The translations under genes and the position numbers were made by a program. Shown in pieces: positions 8,226 to 16,769 of a stretch of 64,000 nucleotides of DNA. The notes below the pieces were generated by a model. It was not told where the DNA came from. It did not search any database and saw only the letters and a program-made list of their open reading frames with translations. Location: positions 4,340,001-4,404,000 of the forward strand of contig OY970265.1 of assembly GCA_963715675.1 (NCBI GenBank), written 5' to 3'. This stretch comes from DASVWZ01 sp963715675 (GTDB taxonomy: Bacteria; Acidobacteriota; Terriglobia; Terriglobales; Acidobacteriaceae). Numbering within the stretch: the stretch's first letter is position 1; each line of letters starts with the position of its first letter.

Positions 8226-9494
8226 ATGTACGTTGGGGTCTACGGAGCGGGATATCTGGGCACGGTGGTTTCGGCCTGCCTGGCAGATTTCGGCACCCCG
8301 GTCAGTTGCTGCCATCCGGACAGTTCCCGCATGGTGGAAATGGCCCAGGGGAACGTTCCTTTTCACGAAAAGAATCTGACAGAAGTGATCCGGCGCAATG
8401 TGCGTTCGGGCCGGTTGACGTACTCAACCGACGTGGAATCGTTTGCCCGCAAGGTGCGGGTGATTTTCCTGGCCGAGGACGCGCCAGAGTATCTGGAAGA
8501 ATTGCCGGCGAGGATTGCGGCAGCCGCACTGAAGCCGCCCATCCTGTCGATCATCACGCCAGCGCCGGTGGGCACGGCCAGCAGAATCGAAAGGAAACTG
8601 AAGGAAAACGGACTGAAAGCCTGCGTAGTATCGCAGCCCACGTTCTTTACTCCGGGCTGCGCTGTGGAAGACTTCAACTGGCCGGACCGGATTATTCTGG
8701 GGACGTCTTCGGCCGAGCCGGTAGTGGCGTTGAAACAGGTGTTCCACTCGCTGGTGATGCGGGGAGTGCCGGTGATTGTGACCAACCACGAGACGGCGGA
8801 ACTGGTGCGGGAAGCGGCAACCGCTTTCGTGGCAACCAAGATTTCGTTCATCAACGAGCTCGCGAGTTTATGCGAACGGGTGAACGCGGACGCGGTGAGT
8901 TTGTCGCTGGCGCTGGGCCTGGACAAGAAGATTGCTCCACGCTGCCTGCAACCGGGGGCCGGCATGGGCGGCCTGTTTGCCGAGTCGGACATGGATTCGC
9001 TGGCGGACCTGGCAAAGCAGAATGGCGTGGCGCTCAAGGTGCTGAGCGCGGCGCGCGAGGTGAATCACAATCTGGCCACCGACATGATCGACAAGCTCGG
9101 GCGTTATATGGAATCGGTGCAGAACAAAGAGGTCGGGATTCTGGGATTGGCGTTCAAGCCGAACACGAATTCGGTGGCGGGATCGACCGCGGTGCGGCTG
9201 GCGAAAAGCCTGATTGCGAACGGCGCACGTGTCCGGGCATATGATCCGGTAGCGCTTGCGGATGCGAGAGTGGAATTGAACGGCAGCGTGTTCTACTGTG
9301 ACTCAGCATATACCGCAGCGGAGGGAGTGGACGCGCTGGTGGTGGGCACAGGGTGGCCGGAGTTTCGCGGACTGGATTTCGCCCGCATCAAGACGCTGCT
9401 GCGGCGTCCGCTGATTGTAGATACGAAGAACCTGCTGGACTGCGGGCGGCTGCGCGCCATGGGGTTTGAGTATGTCGGAGTTGGACGGAGTTAG
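8226..9494 (+). CDS. UDP-glucose/GDP-mannose dehydrogenase-like protein lacking the catalytic residues
   Basis: A 422-residue protein with the full three-part architecture: N-terminal Rossmann GVYGAGYLGTVVSACLADFG, central helix KISFINELASL, C-terminal GLAFKPNT and IVDTKNLLD. The start at 8226 is chosen because homology begins there; an in-frame start at 7986 would add 80 unrelated residues. Measured against UDP-glucose dehydrogenases, the active site is dismantled. The NPEFLREG motif reads QPTFFTPG (both Glu lost, T139 and P143). The catalytic Lys and Asn become R195 and T199. The GGxCxPKD motif reads GGLFAESD, so the nucleophilic Cys is F251. Asp255 remains. It is full length and well formed, so it is probably a functioning non-oxidising paralogue, not a pseudogene. 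Confidence 0.85.
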   Translation: MYVGVYGAGYLGTVVSACLADFGTPVSCCHPDSSRMVEMAQGNVPFHEKNLTEVIRRNVRSGRLTYSTDVESFARKVRVIFLAEDAPEYLEELPARIAAAALKPPILSIITPAPVGTASRIERKLKENGLKACVVSQPTFFTPGCAVEDFNWPDRIILGTSSAEPVVALKQVFHSLVMRGVPVIVTNHETAELVREAATAFVATKISFINELASLCERVNADAVSLSLALGLDKKIAPRCLQPGAGMGGLFAESDMDSLADLAKQNGVALKVLSAAREVNHNLATDMIDKLGRYMESVQNKEVGILGLAFKPNTNSVAGSTAVRLAKSLIANGARVRAYDPVALADARVELNGSVFYCDSAYTAAEGVDALVVGTGWPEFRGLDFARIKTLLRRPLIVDTKNLLDCGRLRAMGFEYVGVGRS

Positions 9495-9605
9495 CGGCCC
9501 GCGGTCGCCAGCCCTTCCCCAGAATCTTGCCGCTGCTTGACCGCCGATTCTGTTAGCGTCCCAGCCGAGAGCGGCCACCGCCTCAATTCCCGCCGTTTCA
9601 GTTGC

Positions 9606-9611
9606 TATAAT
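9606..9611 (+). promoter_or_regulatory. -10 box of the tRNA-His gene
   Basis: A consensus TATAAT lies 12 bp before the mature tRNA 5' end, a standard distance for a tRNA promoter. No clear -35 hexamer is seen at 16-18 bp upstream. Confidence 0.55.
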
Positions 9612-9622
9612 CGATGCTATGC

Positions 9623-9699
9623 GGTGGGAGTAGCTCAACTGGCAGAGCATCGGACTGTGGCTCCGACGGTTGCGGGTTCGATTCCCGTCTCCCACCCCA
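9623..9699 (+). tRNA. tRNA-His (GTG anticodon)
   Basis: A cloverleaf can be drawn by eye. The acceptor arms are GTGGGAG and CTCCCAC, the D-stem is GCTC/GAGC, and the anticodon stem TCGGA/TCCGA holds loop CTGTGGC with anticodon GTG. The T-arm is GCGGG TTCGATT CCCGT. The extra G at 9623 opposite discriminator C is the G-1 hallmark of tRNA-His. CCA is encoded (9697-9699). The convergent gene's stop lies only 4 bp beyond. Confidence 0.95.
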
Positions 9700-9703
9700 A
9701 GGT

Positions 9704-11275
9704 TTACGGGTGAATCTTCCTGAGTATGTGTTCTCCGAGATGATCGCTGAACGCCTGAAACGCAGGCAGGGAGTAGAGGCGCAATCCGAGTTCGTCTTGC
9801 GGGGAATTCTGGGCCTGCACATCGGTGGCGACGGAATCATGCAAGGTGTTCTGCAATTTGTCCGCTAAAGCCTGATCGAAACTTTCCGATACGACGACGC
9901 TGTTGTCAGGCCATTGTTCAATCACTACCGGGCCTTCTTCGGTGGCCACCTGCACGGCACTGACCGGACACTGCTTTCCCACGCAAGCCTTGACCACCTG
10001 CGCGGACGCATTCTGATAACGCTTGGCGATTGCGCCTGCATAAAAACGGGCGAAGTGCGCGGCCGACTCGGGAGTTTTCCAGCGGGACACATAGAGCAGC
10101 GCAAGATCGGCGGGAGTGGGTTCAGCCAGCGCCCCGCTGACAGCGGCCTTGCGAAAAGCGCTGTAAGCTCCGCCGCGCCAGGCCGCCGACAGATCATCGG
10201 CGACCTTGCTGGTTCCGTACTGGCGCAAGAGGGCGCGGACATCCAATTCCCCGATGGCGCCGGAATCGAATGCCTCGTACTGGCCGCCCAACACTTCACG
10301 CACGTCCGGAATTTTGAGTGCAGGCAGATTCTCGTGGTCGAGGTAGGCTCTGGGCTGCAGGACCTCGTGGCTGTTGCGGGGCGGGCGGGCCAATACGCCG
10401 GGGAATGCCAGTTCCTTTCCGCCCTCCTGAAGGAGCTCCCCTTCGAAGATCAGACCTTCCTTGTAGGGAAAGGTGCCGGATTCGCGCAGGATCATGGGGG
10501 CATCGTGCGTCATCTGGGAATCGATGGTGGCTTTCACCGCGGGGTCTTCCATCTGGTAGATCAGTCCGGGAGTGTTCTTCAGGCTACGGCCATACGGCGC
10601 GAGCAGATAATCGACGTACACCACCATCGCCTGGCCCTCGATGACGGCTTTGCGCGCGGCCTGGTTCTCATCGTTCCCAACTGCCATCCAGTTGTGCAAA
10701 CCGTAGTTCTGGTCCTGGAGGGCGTGGGTCAGTTCGTGGGCCAGGATCGGTTCCTGGCGTTCGGCCGGGACCCAATTCAGCAGGGAAATGCTCTTGGTCT
10801 CGTCATCGTAGTAGCCGGCGATTTGTGATCCGTTCGCCTTGACCAGAAACTCGCGCAGATTAAAGTCTCGCGGCAGGAACCCGAACTTCTTCATGGTAAG
10901 TTCGGAGCGGGCGAAGCGTTTCATGAATTCGGCTTTCTTCATCTGCTCGCGGGTGTAGTTTTCGACCTCTTCGCGGCCCACCAGTTGACGCTTCACGGCG
11001 GTGTGCTTGGGAAGCCCGCTGTCCTCGGAGGCGAAGGAGAAGATCTTGTCCACCGCGTCGAATAACTTTTTGGTATCGTCCGGAGTCATTTTGACTTCGG
11101 TGGTGATGTCCTTGCGCATCTTGCGGGCCACGTCTCCAAGACTTTGAGTCTGTGGTGAAGGAGCGTCAATGTCGTGGGTCAAGCTGGACGGAATGGTGTT
11201 GTCTTGTCCAGTTGCCGAACCGCACATGAATATGCCGGCGAGCGTGCACACGCCCAGACGAGCGATGATTCTCAT
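9704..11275 (-). CDS. Exported putative zinc metallopeptidase-like protein with HELTH motif
   Basis: A 523-residue protein with a signal peptide (MRIIARLGVCTLAGIFMCGSATGQ). About residue 175-190 reads EPILAHELTHALQDQNYG, an HExxH zinc-binding motif followed by a Gln-Asp pattern. This suggests a gluzincin-like metallopeptidase fold, although the third metal ligand is not obvious. Long charged regions on both sides match no family I can name. The secretion signal points to a periplasmic or surface role. Its stop codon lies 4 bp from the 3' end of the convergent tRNA-His gene, so any terminator must overlap the tRNA. Confidence 0.75.
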   Translation of the reverse strand: MRIIARLGVCTLAGIFMCGSATGQDNTIPSSLTHDIDAPSPQTQSLGDVARKMRKDITTEVKMTPDDTKKLFDAVDKIFSFASEDSGLPKHTAVKRQLVGREEVENYTREQMKKAEFMKRFARSELTMKKFGFLPRDFNLREFLVKANGSQIAGYYDDETKSISLLNWVPAERQEPILAHELTHALQDQNYGLHNWMAVGNDENQAARKAVIEGQAMVVYVDYLLAPYGRSLKNTPGLIYQMEDPAVKATIDSQMTHDAPMILRESGTFPYKEGLIFEGELLQEGGKELAFPGVLARPPRNSHEVLQPRAYLDHENLPALKIPDVREVLGGQYEAFDSGAIGELDVRALLRQYGTSKVADDLSAAWRGGAYSAFRKAAVSGALAEPTPADLALLYVSRWKTPESAAHFARFYAGAIAKRYQNASAQVVKACVGKQCPVSAVQVATEEGPVVIEQWPDNSVVVSESFDQALADKLQNTLHDSVATDVQAQNSPQDELGLRLYSLPAFQAFSDHLGEHILRKIHP

Positions 11276-11523
11276 GTAGCCTCGCGAACCAGTGGATTTC
11301 GAAAACTCCTACAATTTTCCGCTGGCCGGCCCCGAAGAATGCCGAAAATCGGGGGCCTACCATTACCGGCGTAATCGGGCAATTCGAAGGCTCTTAAGTT
11401 TCAACCGCTTGCGGATGCTGCCGCGCGAAAGGACAGGAACTGCCGTGCTTCCGTGGTTTGCCCCAGGCGAACCGCATCGCGGTATGATTGAGTCAAGTGT
11501 TCGAGTTGGGTCAAAAACCATTT

Positions 11524-12213
11524 ATGAGACCCACCCTGGCAATGGTCGCGCCACTCTTGTTGAGCGCTTTGGCGTTCTGCCAAACTGACCAGCCAACGCC
11601 GACCCAGCAACCGATACCGGCTCGCCAACCCGCCAAGGCGGTGCCGGCCAAACCGGCGAACCCCGAATCAGTGGCCGATGCCGCGCGCGCTACGCGAGAA
11701 GCGCGCGAGGCCACGCCTCCGCAGAAGGTTTACCGAAATAAAGACGTGACCGACCGCACAGCCGAGGACGCTGCGCCCGGTAACCCCGAGGCCACAGTTA
11801 CTCCGGCGGCCAAGACTCCTCCAGCTCAAACCGCTTCCCGCCCAGCCAAGACCGTCGACGAAATCCGGGTGGAAAAAGAAGAGAAGACCTTCGAGGCGCA
11901 AGGGAACATTTTCAAGAGGCAGATCCTGGTGCAGAAGGGCAAGATCATTGACATTCAAAACCACAGTCAGGATCTGTATGGACAGCTGAATGCATGGAGC
12001 GTGGAGCATCACCGCGACGCCAATCCTGCGATCTGCTGGAGTCCCGGATACGACGACCCTTACAACAAAGACTGGTGTGCGATCGGGAGAGGCCTGCAAT
12101 CCGCTTACGACACCTCGCAGCGTCAACTCGCGCAGGAAAAAGCGCGGTTGGAACAGATGCAGGAAGACATCCGCCGCAAGGGATACGGTAACGCCGTCTA
12201 CGATCCCGATTAG
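11524..12213 (+). CDS. Exported Pro/Ala-rich protein with C-terminal coiled coil (hypothetical)
   Basis: About 229 residues from ATG at 11524, chosen because the next residues form a signal peptide (MRPTLAMVAPLLLSALAFCQ). An in-frame ATG at 11488 would put 12 extra residues in front. Residues 20-110 are rich in Pro, Ala, Lys and Thr and look unstructured. The rest is a compact domain with two Cys (ICWSPG, DWCAIG) and a helical tail rich in Glu/Gln (RQLAQEKARLEQMQEDIRRK) that could form a coiled coil. I do not recognise the family; similar exported proteins are common in Acidobacteriota. Confidence 0.65.
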   Translation: MRPTLAMVAPLLLSALAFCQTDQPTPTQQPIPARQPAKAVPAKPANPESVADAARATREAREATPPQKVYRNKDVTDRTAEDAAPGNPEATVTPAAKTPPAQTASRPAKTVDEIRVEKEEKTFEAQGNIFKRQILVQKGKIIDIQNHSQDLYGQLNAWSVEHHRDANPAICWSPGYDDPYNKDWCAIGRGLQSAYDTSQRQLAQEKARLEQMQEDIRRKGYGNAVYDPD

Positions 12214-12380
12214 GGTTACATCTTCACCACTCTGCCCGTTTGGAATTACCCTTCGTGCTGCAAGTCTCGTGAGGACCCTGATGTTGGCCGCATCTGCGGT
12301 GTGCGAGATTCGCGATTAAAGAAGTCCTGATCACGAATTTCCCGATTACAATTTCTCAACGCGTTCTTTCGGGGTTCGAC

Positions 12381-13253
12381 ATGGCCATACGGCAAATCTC
12401 GATTATCGGCTGCGGCTTGATTGGCGGGTCGCTGGCGCTGGCGCTGAAGAAGCAGCGCTTTACCGGACGCATCGTGGGCTGCGACCGGGCGCCGGTGCTG
12501 GAGCGGGCGCGGGAAATGGGAGCAATCCATGAAGGCCACACTCATCCGGTGGATGCGGCCCGGGGCAGCCAAGTGGTGGTTCTGGCAACGCCGGTTGGCG
12601 GCATCATCGAGATGATCGGGCGGCTGGGTCCGGTGCTTCCGGTGAGCACTTTGCTGACCGACGTAGGTAGCACGAAAGCAGAAGTGCTGGCTGCGGCGCA
12701 TCAAGTGTTTGGGCCGTCGGTGGGACGGCGCTACCTGGCGGGGCATCCCATGACCGGGAAGGAACACTCCGGCGTAGAATTCGCGGATCCGGATCTGTTT
12801 CAGGGTGCGGCGTGGTTCCTGACGCCCGTGCCTGGGCAGGACGTGTATGCGGGAGTGAGCGGCGAGTTTCTCAGGTGGGTGGGCAGGATCGGTGCAAAGA
12901 TCGCCAGTCTGGATGCGAAAGCCCACGACAAGCTATGCGCGTGGATCAGCCACGTGCCACAGATGATCTCGACGGCGCTGGCGGCGGCGCTGGTCGAGCA
13001 ATACGGTGAAGGGGCGCCTCTGCTGGAAGCCGGAGGGCGAGCGTTACGAGAGATGACCCGAGTTTCCGGCAGCCCGTATTCGATGTGGCGCGACATTGCT
13101 TTAACCAACAAGCAGAACATCCAGGATGCGCTGCTCCGACTGGAGCAGCATTTAGCGCATATCCGCGAGAACCTAGATACTCGGGAACTGGCGATGGAGT
13201 TTGAGCAGGCTCACCACTTGAGGAAAGCTTCGCCCCGGAAACGGCTGGGCTAG
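12381..13253 (+). CDS. tyrA: Prephenate dehydrogenase
   Basis: A 290-residue protein. The NAD-binding Rossmann motif is ISIIGCGLIGGSLALALKK (residues 6-24), followed by LLTDVGSTKAEVL and RYLAGHPMTGKEHSG, where the His and Gly-His-Pro segment are the prephenate-binding signature of TyrA. The enzyme oxidatively decarboxylates prephenate to 4-hydroxyphenylpyruvate for tyrosine synthesis. The length matches monofunctional TyrA; no ACT or chorismate mutase domain is attached. TACAAT about 35 bp upstream could be its -10. A terminator follows at 13451. Confidence 0.93.
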   Translation: MAIRQISIIGCGLIGGSLALALKKQRFTGRIVGCDRAPVLERAREMGAIHEGHTHPVDAARGSQVVVLATPVGGIIEMIGRLGPVLPVSTLLTDVGSTKAEVLAAAHQVFGPSVGRRYLAGHPMTGKEHSGVEFADPDLFQGAAWFLTPVPGQDVYAGVSGEFLRWVGRIGAKIASLDAKAHDKLCAWISHVPQMISTALAAALVEQYGEGAPLLEAGGRALREMTRVSGSPYSMWRDIALTNKQNIQDALLRLEQHLAHIRENLDTRELAMEFEQAHHLRKASPRKRLG

Positions 13254-13450
13254 GAGAGGCCGGGGATTAGGCCGCGCTGAGTTTCCTTGATCCTGATGTG
13301 CTATACCGATTTGAAAAAGTTCGTAAGCTGGGTACACCCCCCTCCCATCGGTCCAGGACCTGCGCAAAACCTTCACCTTCGACGCCAGAAAATGGCTGAA
13401 AAAAAATTGGGTCAGGAAGTCCTACAAACGACCTTCTCAGTTTTCTAGAT

Positions 13451-13476
13451 GGGGGTAGGGAGCCCCCCCTTTTTTT
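13451..13476 (+). terminator. Intrinsic terminator downstream of tyrA
   Basis: GGGGG, loop TAGGGAG, CCCCC, then an uninterrupted run of seven T. It sits 198 bp past the tyrA stop and 70 bp before the zinc-ribbon gene. The gap between tyrA and this hairpin has no gene but is rich in short inverted repeats. Confidence 0.65.
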
Positions 13477-13545
13477 CCCCTCCAGTAAGTCTTGACCTGC
13501 CGACGAAAGCTGCGTAATATGCGGCCCTGCTCACGGAGGTGAGAT

Positions 13546-14271
13546 ATGGCGGGATTCTGCGTACAGTGTGGGTCCGCGGTGGCCGCGGGGGTGAAGTTCT
13601 GTGCCAAGTGCGGCGCCGCAGTAGAGGGTACCGTCCCAGCCAGCGTACCAGCCAGTCCGGCGCCGGTGCCTGCCGTGCCCAGTGCCGCGCCGGTCAGTGC
13701 GGCTCCGGCCGCTGCCGCAACCGGCAAAGGTGGCGGTACGCTGCTGAAAGTGATTCTGGTTGTGGTGGCAGTGATTGTCTTCCTGATGCTGACGGTCGCG
13801 GGAAGCTGCGTCTACGTCGCGTACCGGGTCAAGAAAAAGGCCCATGAATTCTCCCAGGAGATGGGAAGCAACGCTCCCGCCTACACCGGGAGCAGAGAGC
13901 CCTGCGCCCTGCTGTCCGCCTCCGAAGTGGGCCGTATTCTGGGCCAGCAGGTGGAGAGTGCCGAACCGGCGGGCAACACCTGCCAATACCACTACGGCCC
14001 CGGCGGCAACCGCACTCTGGCGATCGAGTACACGTGGGAGGGCGCGGGCATAGCGATGGGGCTGGCTCGCGGAGCCATGAAGATGATCGCTGCTGGGGTG
14101 CAGACCTTCCAGCCGGTGCAGGGCATTGGCGACGAAACTTATATTGCGCCGGGTGGCTCGGGTCTGATGATGCGCAAGGGCGATGTGCTGGTCAATATTG
14201 ACCTGCGCGTCGGCGGCGTCAGTATCGAGGCAGCGGAGAAAATGGCGCGCACTATTGCCGGGCGATTGTGA
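13546..14271 (+). CDS. Zinc-ribbon membrane-anchored protein (hypothetical)
   Basis: A 241-residue protein. Residues 4-23 form a zinc ribbon, FCVQCGSAV...FCAKCGAAV, followed by a Pro/Ala/Val-rich linker and one transmembrane helix (about 66-90). The distal domain begins EPCALLSASEVGRILGQQVE and includes CQYHYGPGG, resembling exported DUF3558-like or lipoprotein sensor domains. Topology would put the ribbon in the cytoplasm and the large domain outside. GGAGGTGAG lies just before the ATG as ribosome binding site. Function unknown. Confidence 0.8.
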   Translation: MAGFCVQCGSAVAAGVKFCAKCGAAVEGTVPASVPASPAPVPAVPSAAPVSAAPAAAATGKGGGTLLKVILVVVAVIVFLMLTVAGSCVYVAYRVKKKAHEFSQEMGSNAPAYTGSREPCALLSASEVGRILGQQVESAEPAGNTCQYHYGPGGNRTLAIEYTWEGAGIAMGLARGAMKMIAAGVQTFQPVQGIGDETYIAPGGSGLMMRKGDVLVNIDLRVGGVSIEAAEKMARTIAGRL

Positions 14272-14284
14272 GTTTGGAATGCAT

Positions 14285-14310
14285 AGATCCTTGGCTGCGC
14301 TCAGGATGAC
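14285..14310. repeat. Interspersed repeat, family C (short copy)
   Basis: GATCCTTGG...CTCAGGATGAC, where GATCCT and AGGATG arms can pair. A longer copy occurs at 31299-31345 and a diverged one near 1618-1680. Confidence 0.45.
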
Positions 14311-14451
14311 AAAATCGGCGGGACGGGGGAATAGGCGGTTGATCCGAGGTCGAAGAAAATCAAAGGCCTAAGGGTGGAGGTTTGTGGAATCCGACCCTTC
14401 GCGAAGTGCGCGAAGGATGTGGCACCCGTCGTTGGTCCGACGGGGGCGGGC

Positions 14452-14484
14452 ATGCACGGGCGAGGACGCCCGCGCCTACATCGC
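14452..14484. repeat. Interspersed palindromic repeat, family B
   Basis: GCACGGGCGAGGACGCCCGC followed by GCCTACATCG, nearly identical over 30 bp to the copy at 6671. It lies about 50 bp upstream of the acyl-CoA dehydrogenase start. Confidence 0.65.
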
Positions 14485-14535
14485 CTTAGATGTTAAAATC
14501 TTCAGTTTGCCCATTCTGCATTTGAAGGTACTTCT

Positions 14536-15711
14536 ATGCCCGACACCATGACGCAAGTTCCCGCCGCGCCGCTGACCGCCCTCAACGAAGATGAACTTCT
14601 TTTTCGCGACAACATCCGGCAGTTTGCCGAAGAGAAGATCCGTCCCCACGTCAAAGAGATGGATGAAAAGGGCGGCTTCGAAAAGGACTTGATTGAGCAA
14701 TTCTTCCAGCTTGGACTGATGGGCGTGGAAATCCCCGAGCAGTACGGCGGCGGGGGCGGCAAGTTCTTCGAGGCCATTCTAGCGGTCGAAGAACTTTCGC
14801 GGGTGGACGCTTCGGCGGGTGTGATCGTGGACGTGCAGAACACCCTGGTCAACAACGCGCTGCTGCGCTGGACCAACGACGAGCAGAAGAAACGCTATTT
14901 GCCGCGCATGGCCGCGGATACCTGCGGCGCCTACGCGCTGAGCGAAGCGGGATCGGGTTCCGACGCGTTTGCACTGCAAACCAAGGCCGAACTCAAGGGC
15001 AGCGACTACGTTCTGAACGGGCGCAAGCTCTGGATCACCAACGCAAAAGAAGCTGGCGTGTTTATCCTGTTCGCCACGGTGGATCCGGCGGCCGGGTACA
15101 AAGGCATCACCGCGTTCATCATTGAGAAGGCTTTCCCTGGATTTACCGTCGGCAAGAAAGAAGACAAGCTGGGCATTCGCGCTTCGTCCACCTGCGAACT
15201 GATCCTGGAAGATTGCCTCGTTCCCAAGTCGAATGTGCTCGGCGAAGTTGGCAAAGGTTACAAGATCGCGATTGAGACGTTGAATGAAGGCCGCATCGGG
15301 ATCGGCGCGCAGATGCTCGGCGTGGCCCGCGGCGCATGGGAATATGCGGCGAAGTATGCGCAGGAGCGCAAGCAGTTTGGAAAAGCGATTGCGGACTTCC
15401 AAGGGATTCAGTTTCAGATCGCGCAGATGGCCACCGACATCGAAGCCGCCCGGCTGCTGGTGTACAACGCCGCGCGCATGAAAGACGCCGGCGTGCCTTT
15501 CGTGAAGGAAGCTGCCATGACCAAGCTGTTCTGCTCGCAGGTTGCGGAACGGGTGGCGTCGCTGGCCATTGAAATCTACGGCGGCTATGGCTTTACCAAG
15601 GATTATCCGGTGGAGAAGTACTGGCGCGATTCGAAGATTGGCAAGATCTACGAAGGCACGTCCAACATGCAGCTGGCGACTATTGCGAAGCTGGTGATGG
15701 GCGGGCGGTAG
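14536..15711 (+). CDS. Acyl-CoA dehydrogenase (short-chain type)
   Basis: A 391-residue flavoprotein. The FAD/substrate motif is AYALSEAGSGSDAFALQTKA (about 133-152), the middle strand region is GRKLWITNAKEAGVF, and the C-terminal signature is IYGGYGFTKDYPVEKYWRDS. The catalytic base is the Glu of IYEGTSNMQ (about residue 376). This Glu position fits short/medium-chain (butyryl-type) enzymes. It oxidises acyl-CoA to trans-2-enoyl-CoA with ETF as acceptor. No other beta-oxidation gene is adjacent. TTAAAAT about 45 bp upstream could be a -10. Confidence 0.93.
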   Translation: MPDTMTQVPAAPLTALNEDELLFRDNIRQFAEEKIRPHVKEMDEKGGFEKDLIEQFFQLGLMGVEIPEQYGGGGGKFFEAILAVEELSRVDASAGVIVDVQNTLVNNALLRWTNDEQKKRYLPRMAADTCGAYALSEAGSGSDAFALQTKAELKGSDYVLNGRKLWITNAKEAGVFILFATVDPAAGYKGITAFIIEKAFPGFTVGKKEDKLGIRASSTCELILEDCLVPKSNVLGEVGKGYKIAIETLNEGRIGIGAQMLGVARGAWEYAAKYAQERKQFGKAIADFQGIQFQIAQMATDIEAARLLVYNAARMKDAGVPFVKEAAMTKLFCSQVAERVASLAIEIYGGYGFTKDYPVEKYWRDSKIGKIYEGTSNMQLATIAKLVMGGR

Positions 15712-15971
15712 GACGGCTTTGTGCTTCGGAGGACCTCCACGGCCCCCGAACCTTGCCCAGCGCGGCTTTTGAGACCGTCAAGTCACGCCTGTAACTGCAG
15801 GCTGGTTACCAATAAAGTGAAGGCAGTTGCACCTGCCATTCTGCCCTGGTTCCGGGAAATCCAGTGCAAGTCGCTTGTTTTGAGTATCTTCGCTACGCCC
15901 CATCCGATGGCGCGCAAGCTGCATTTGCTATTGTGCCCGCTGCTTTGGGGCTCAGATTGGGGTGCGGATTG

Positions 15972-16370
15972 TTGAGCTGGTCGCCAGATAACCCGGAGGT
16001 ACTCCGGAAGCCCAAGCGTTCGATGTTGGCGGTTCTGATCGTGCTGTTTCTCGCCTCCTACGGCCTGATGGCCATGCTGGTAACGGAGCAGGGACGCACC
16101 ATCGACAGCCAACGCTGGCTGATCCGGTCTCTCTTTGCCGACAGCAACCACCCTGCCCACACACCCGGTAAAGCATCCCAGAAGCAGCCCGCCGCCGCCC
16201 AGGCCCAGGCTCCGGCGAAAGATCACTCCCAGGCGCAGACTCCGTCGGCCCCAGGTACGCCGCGAGACAACGCCAAGAGCAGCCACGGAACCAGCAAACT
16301 CCACAAAGCGCTACCCAAACCACCGGCAAGCGACATTCTGGATGTGCGCAGGAACGTGCTGACGATCTAA
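15972..16370 (+). CDS. Small single-pass membrane protein with low-complexity tail (hypothetical)
   Basis: About 132 residues from a TTG at 15972. ATG choices at 15864 (longer) and 16023 (shorter) are possible. RKPKRS followed by MLAVLIVLFLASYGLMAMLV gives one N-in transmembrane helix. The rest is Ala/Gln/Lys/Pro-rich and probably disordered outside the membrane. It lies 20 bp before another small exported protein, so the two may be co-transcribed. No family recognised. Confidence 0.45.
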   Translation: MSWSPDNPEVLRKPKRSMLAVLIVLFLASYGLMAMLVTEQGRTIDSQRWLIRSLFADSNHPAHTPGKASQKQPAAAQAQAPAKDHSQAQTPSAPGTPRDNAKSSHGTSKLHKALPKPPASDILDVRRNVLTI

Positions 16371-16390
16371 GACCCGGGCCAGGTGACCCT

Positions 16391-16642
16391 ATGAAAGTCC
16401 TGGCAGCACTGTTATTGTCGTTGTCTCTTCCCGGCTCTCCGCTGGCGCCCCGGTTGCGCACACCCTCGGAGCAAACTGTAAAGCCGCCGGCACACAAGGC
16501 TGGGCAATGGTACTTTGCCGAAACGGGGCACGCGGTGTTCTGTTACGGCCCGGTCATGACGGTGAAACAGCCGCAGGGGGGCCTGCAGCGCGTCGCCACG
16601 TTCTGCAAGGGCGACCGGACCATGGTACCGCTCAAGGACTAG
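16391..16642 (+). CDS. Small exported protein (hypothetical)
   Basis: An 83-residue protein. MKVLAALLLSLSLPGSPLAP is a short signal peptide. The mature part has two cysteines (VFCYGP and TFCKGD) that could form a disulfide and a compact beta-rich pattern (QWYFAETGHAVFCYGPVMTV). It follows the membrane protein gene by 20 bp on the same strand. Not recognised. Confidence 0.5.
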   Translation: MKVLAALLLSLSLPGSPLAPRLRTPSEQTVKPPAHKAGQWYFAETGHAVFCYGPVMTVKQPQGGLQRVATFCKGDRTMVPLKD

Positions 16643-16666
16643 AGAACTCTGTCACAACTGCGAGTT

Positions 16667-16700
16667 TCCTCAGGGGCTGAAGCCAGCCCTGGAATTGAAT
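16667..16700. repeat. Partial family A repeat
   Basis: CCTCAGGGGCTGAAGCCAGC matches the first palindrome of the full copies at 6541 and 59971. The second palindrome is replaced by a different one, GGCATGGCTGAAGGCATGCC, so this is a variant or decayed copy in the gap before modA. Confidence 0.5.
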
Positions 16701-16769
16701 GGCATGGCTGAAGGCATGCCCCACCCAAGTAGTGCGGTGGCAAATGTTGGCGCTGGGACGTTCCGTCGA

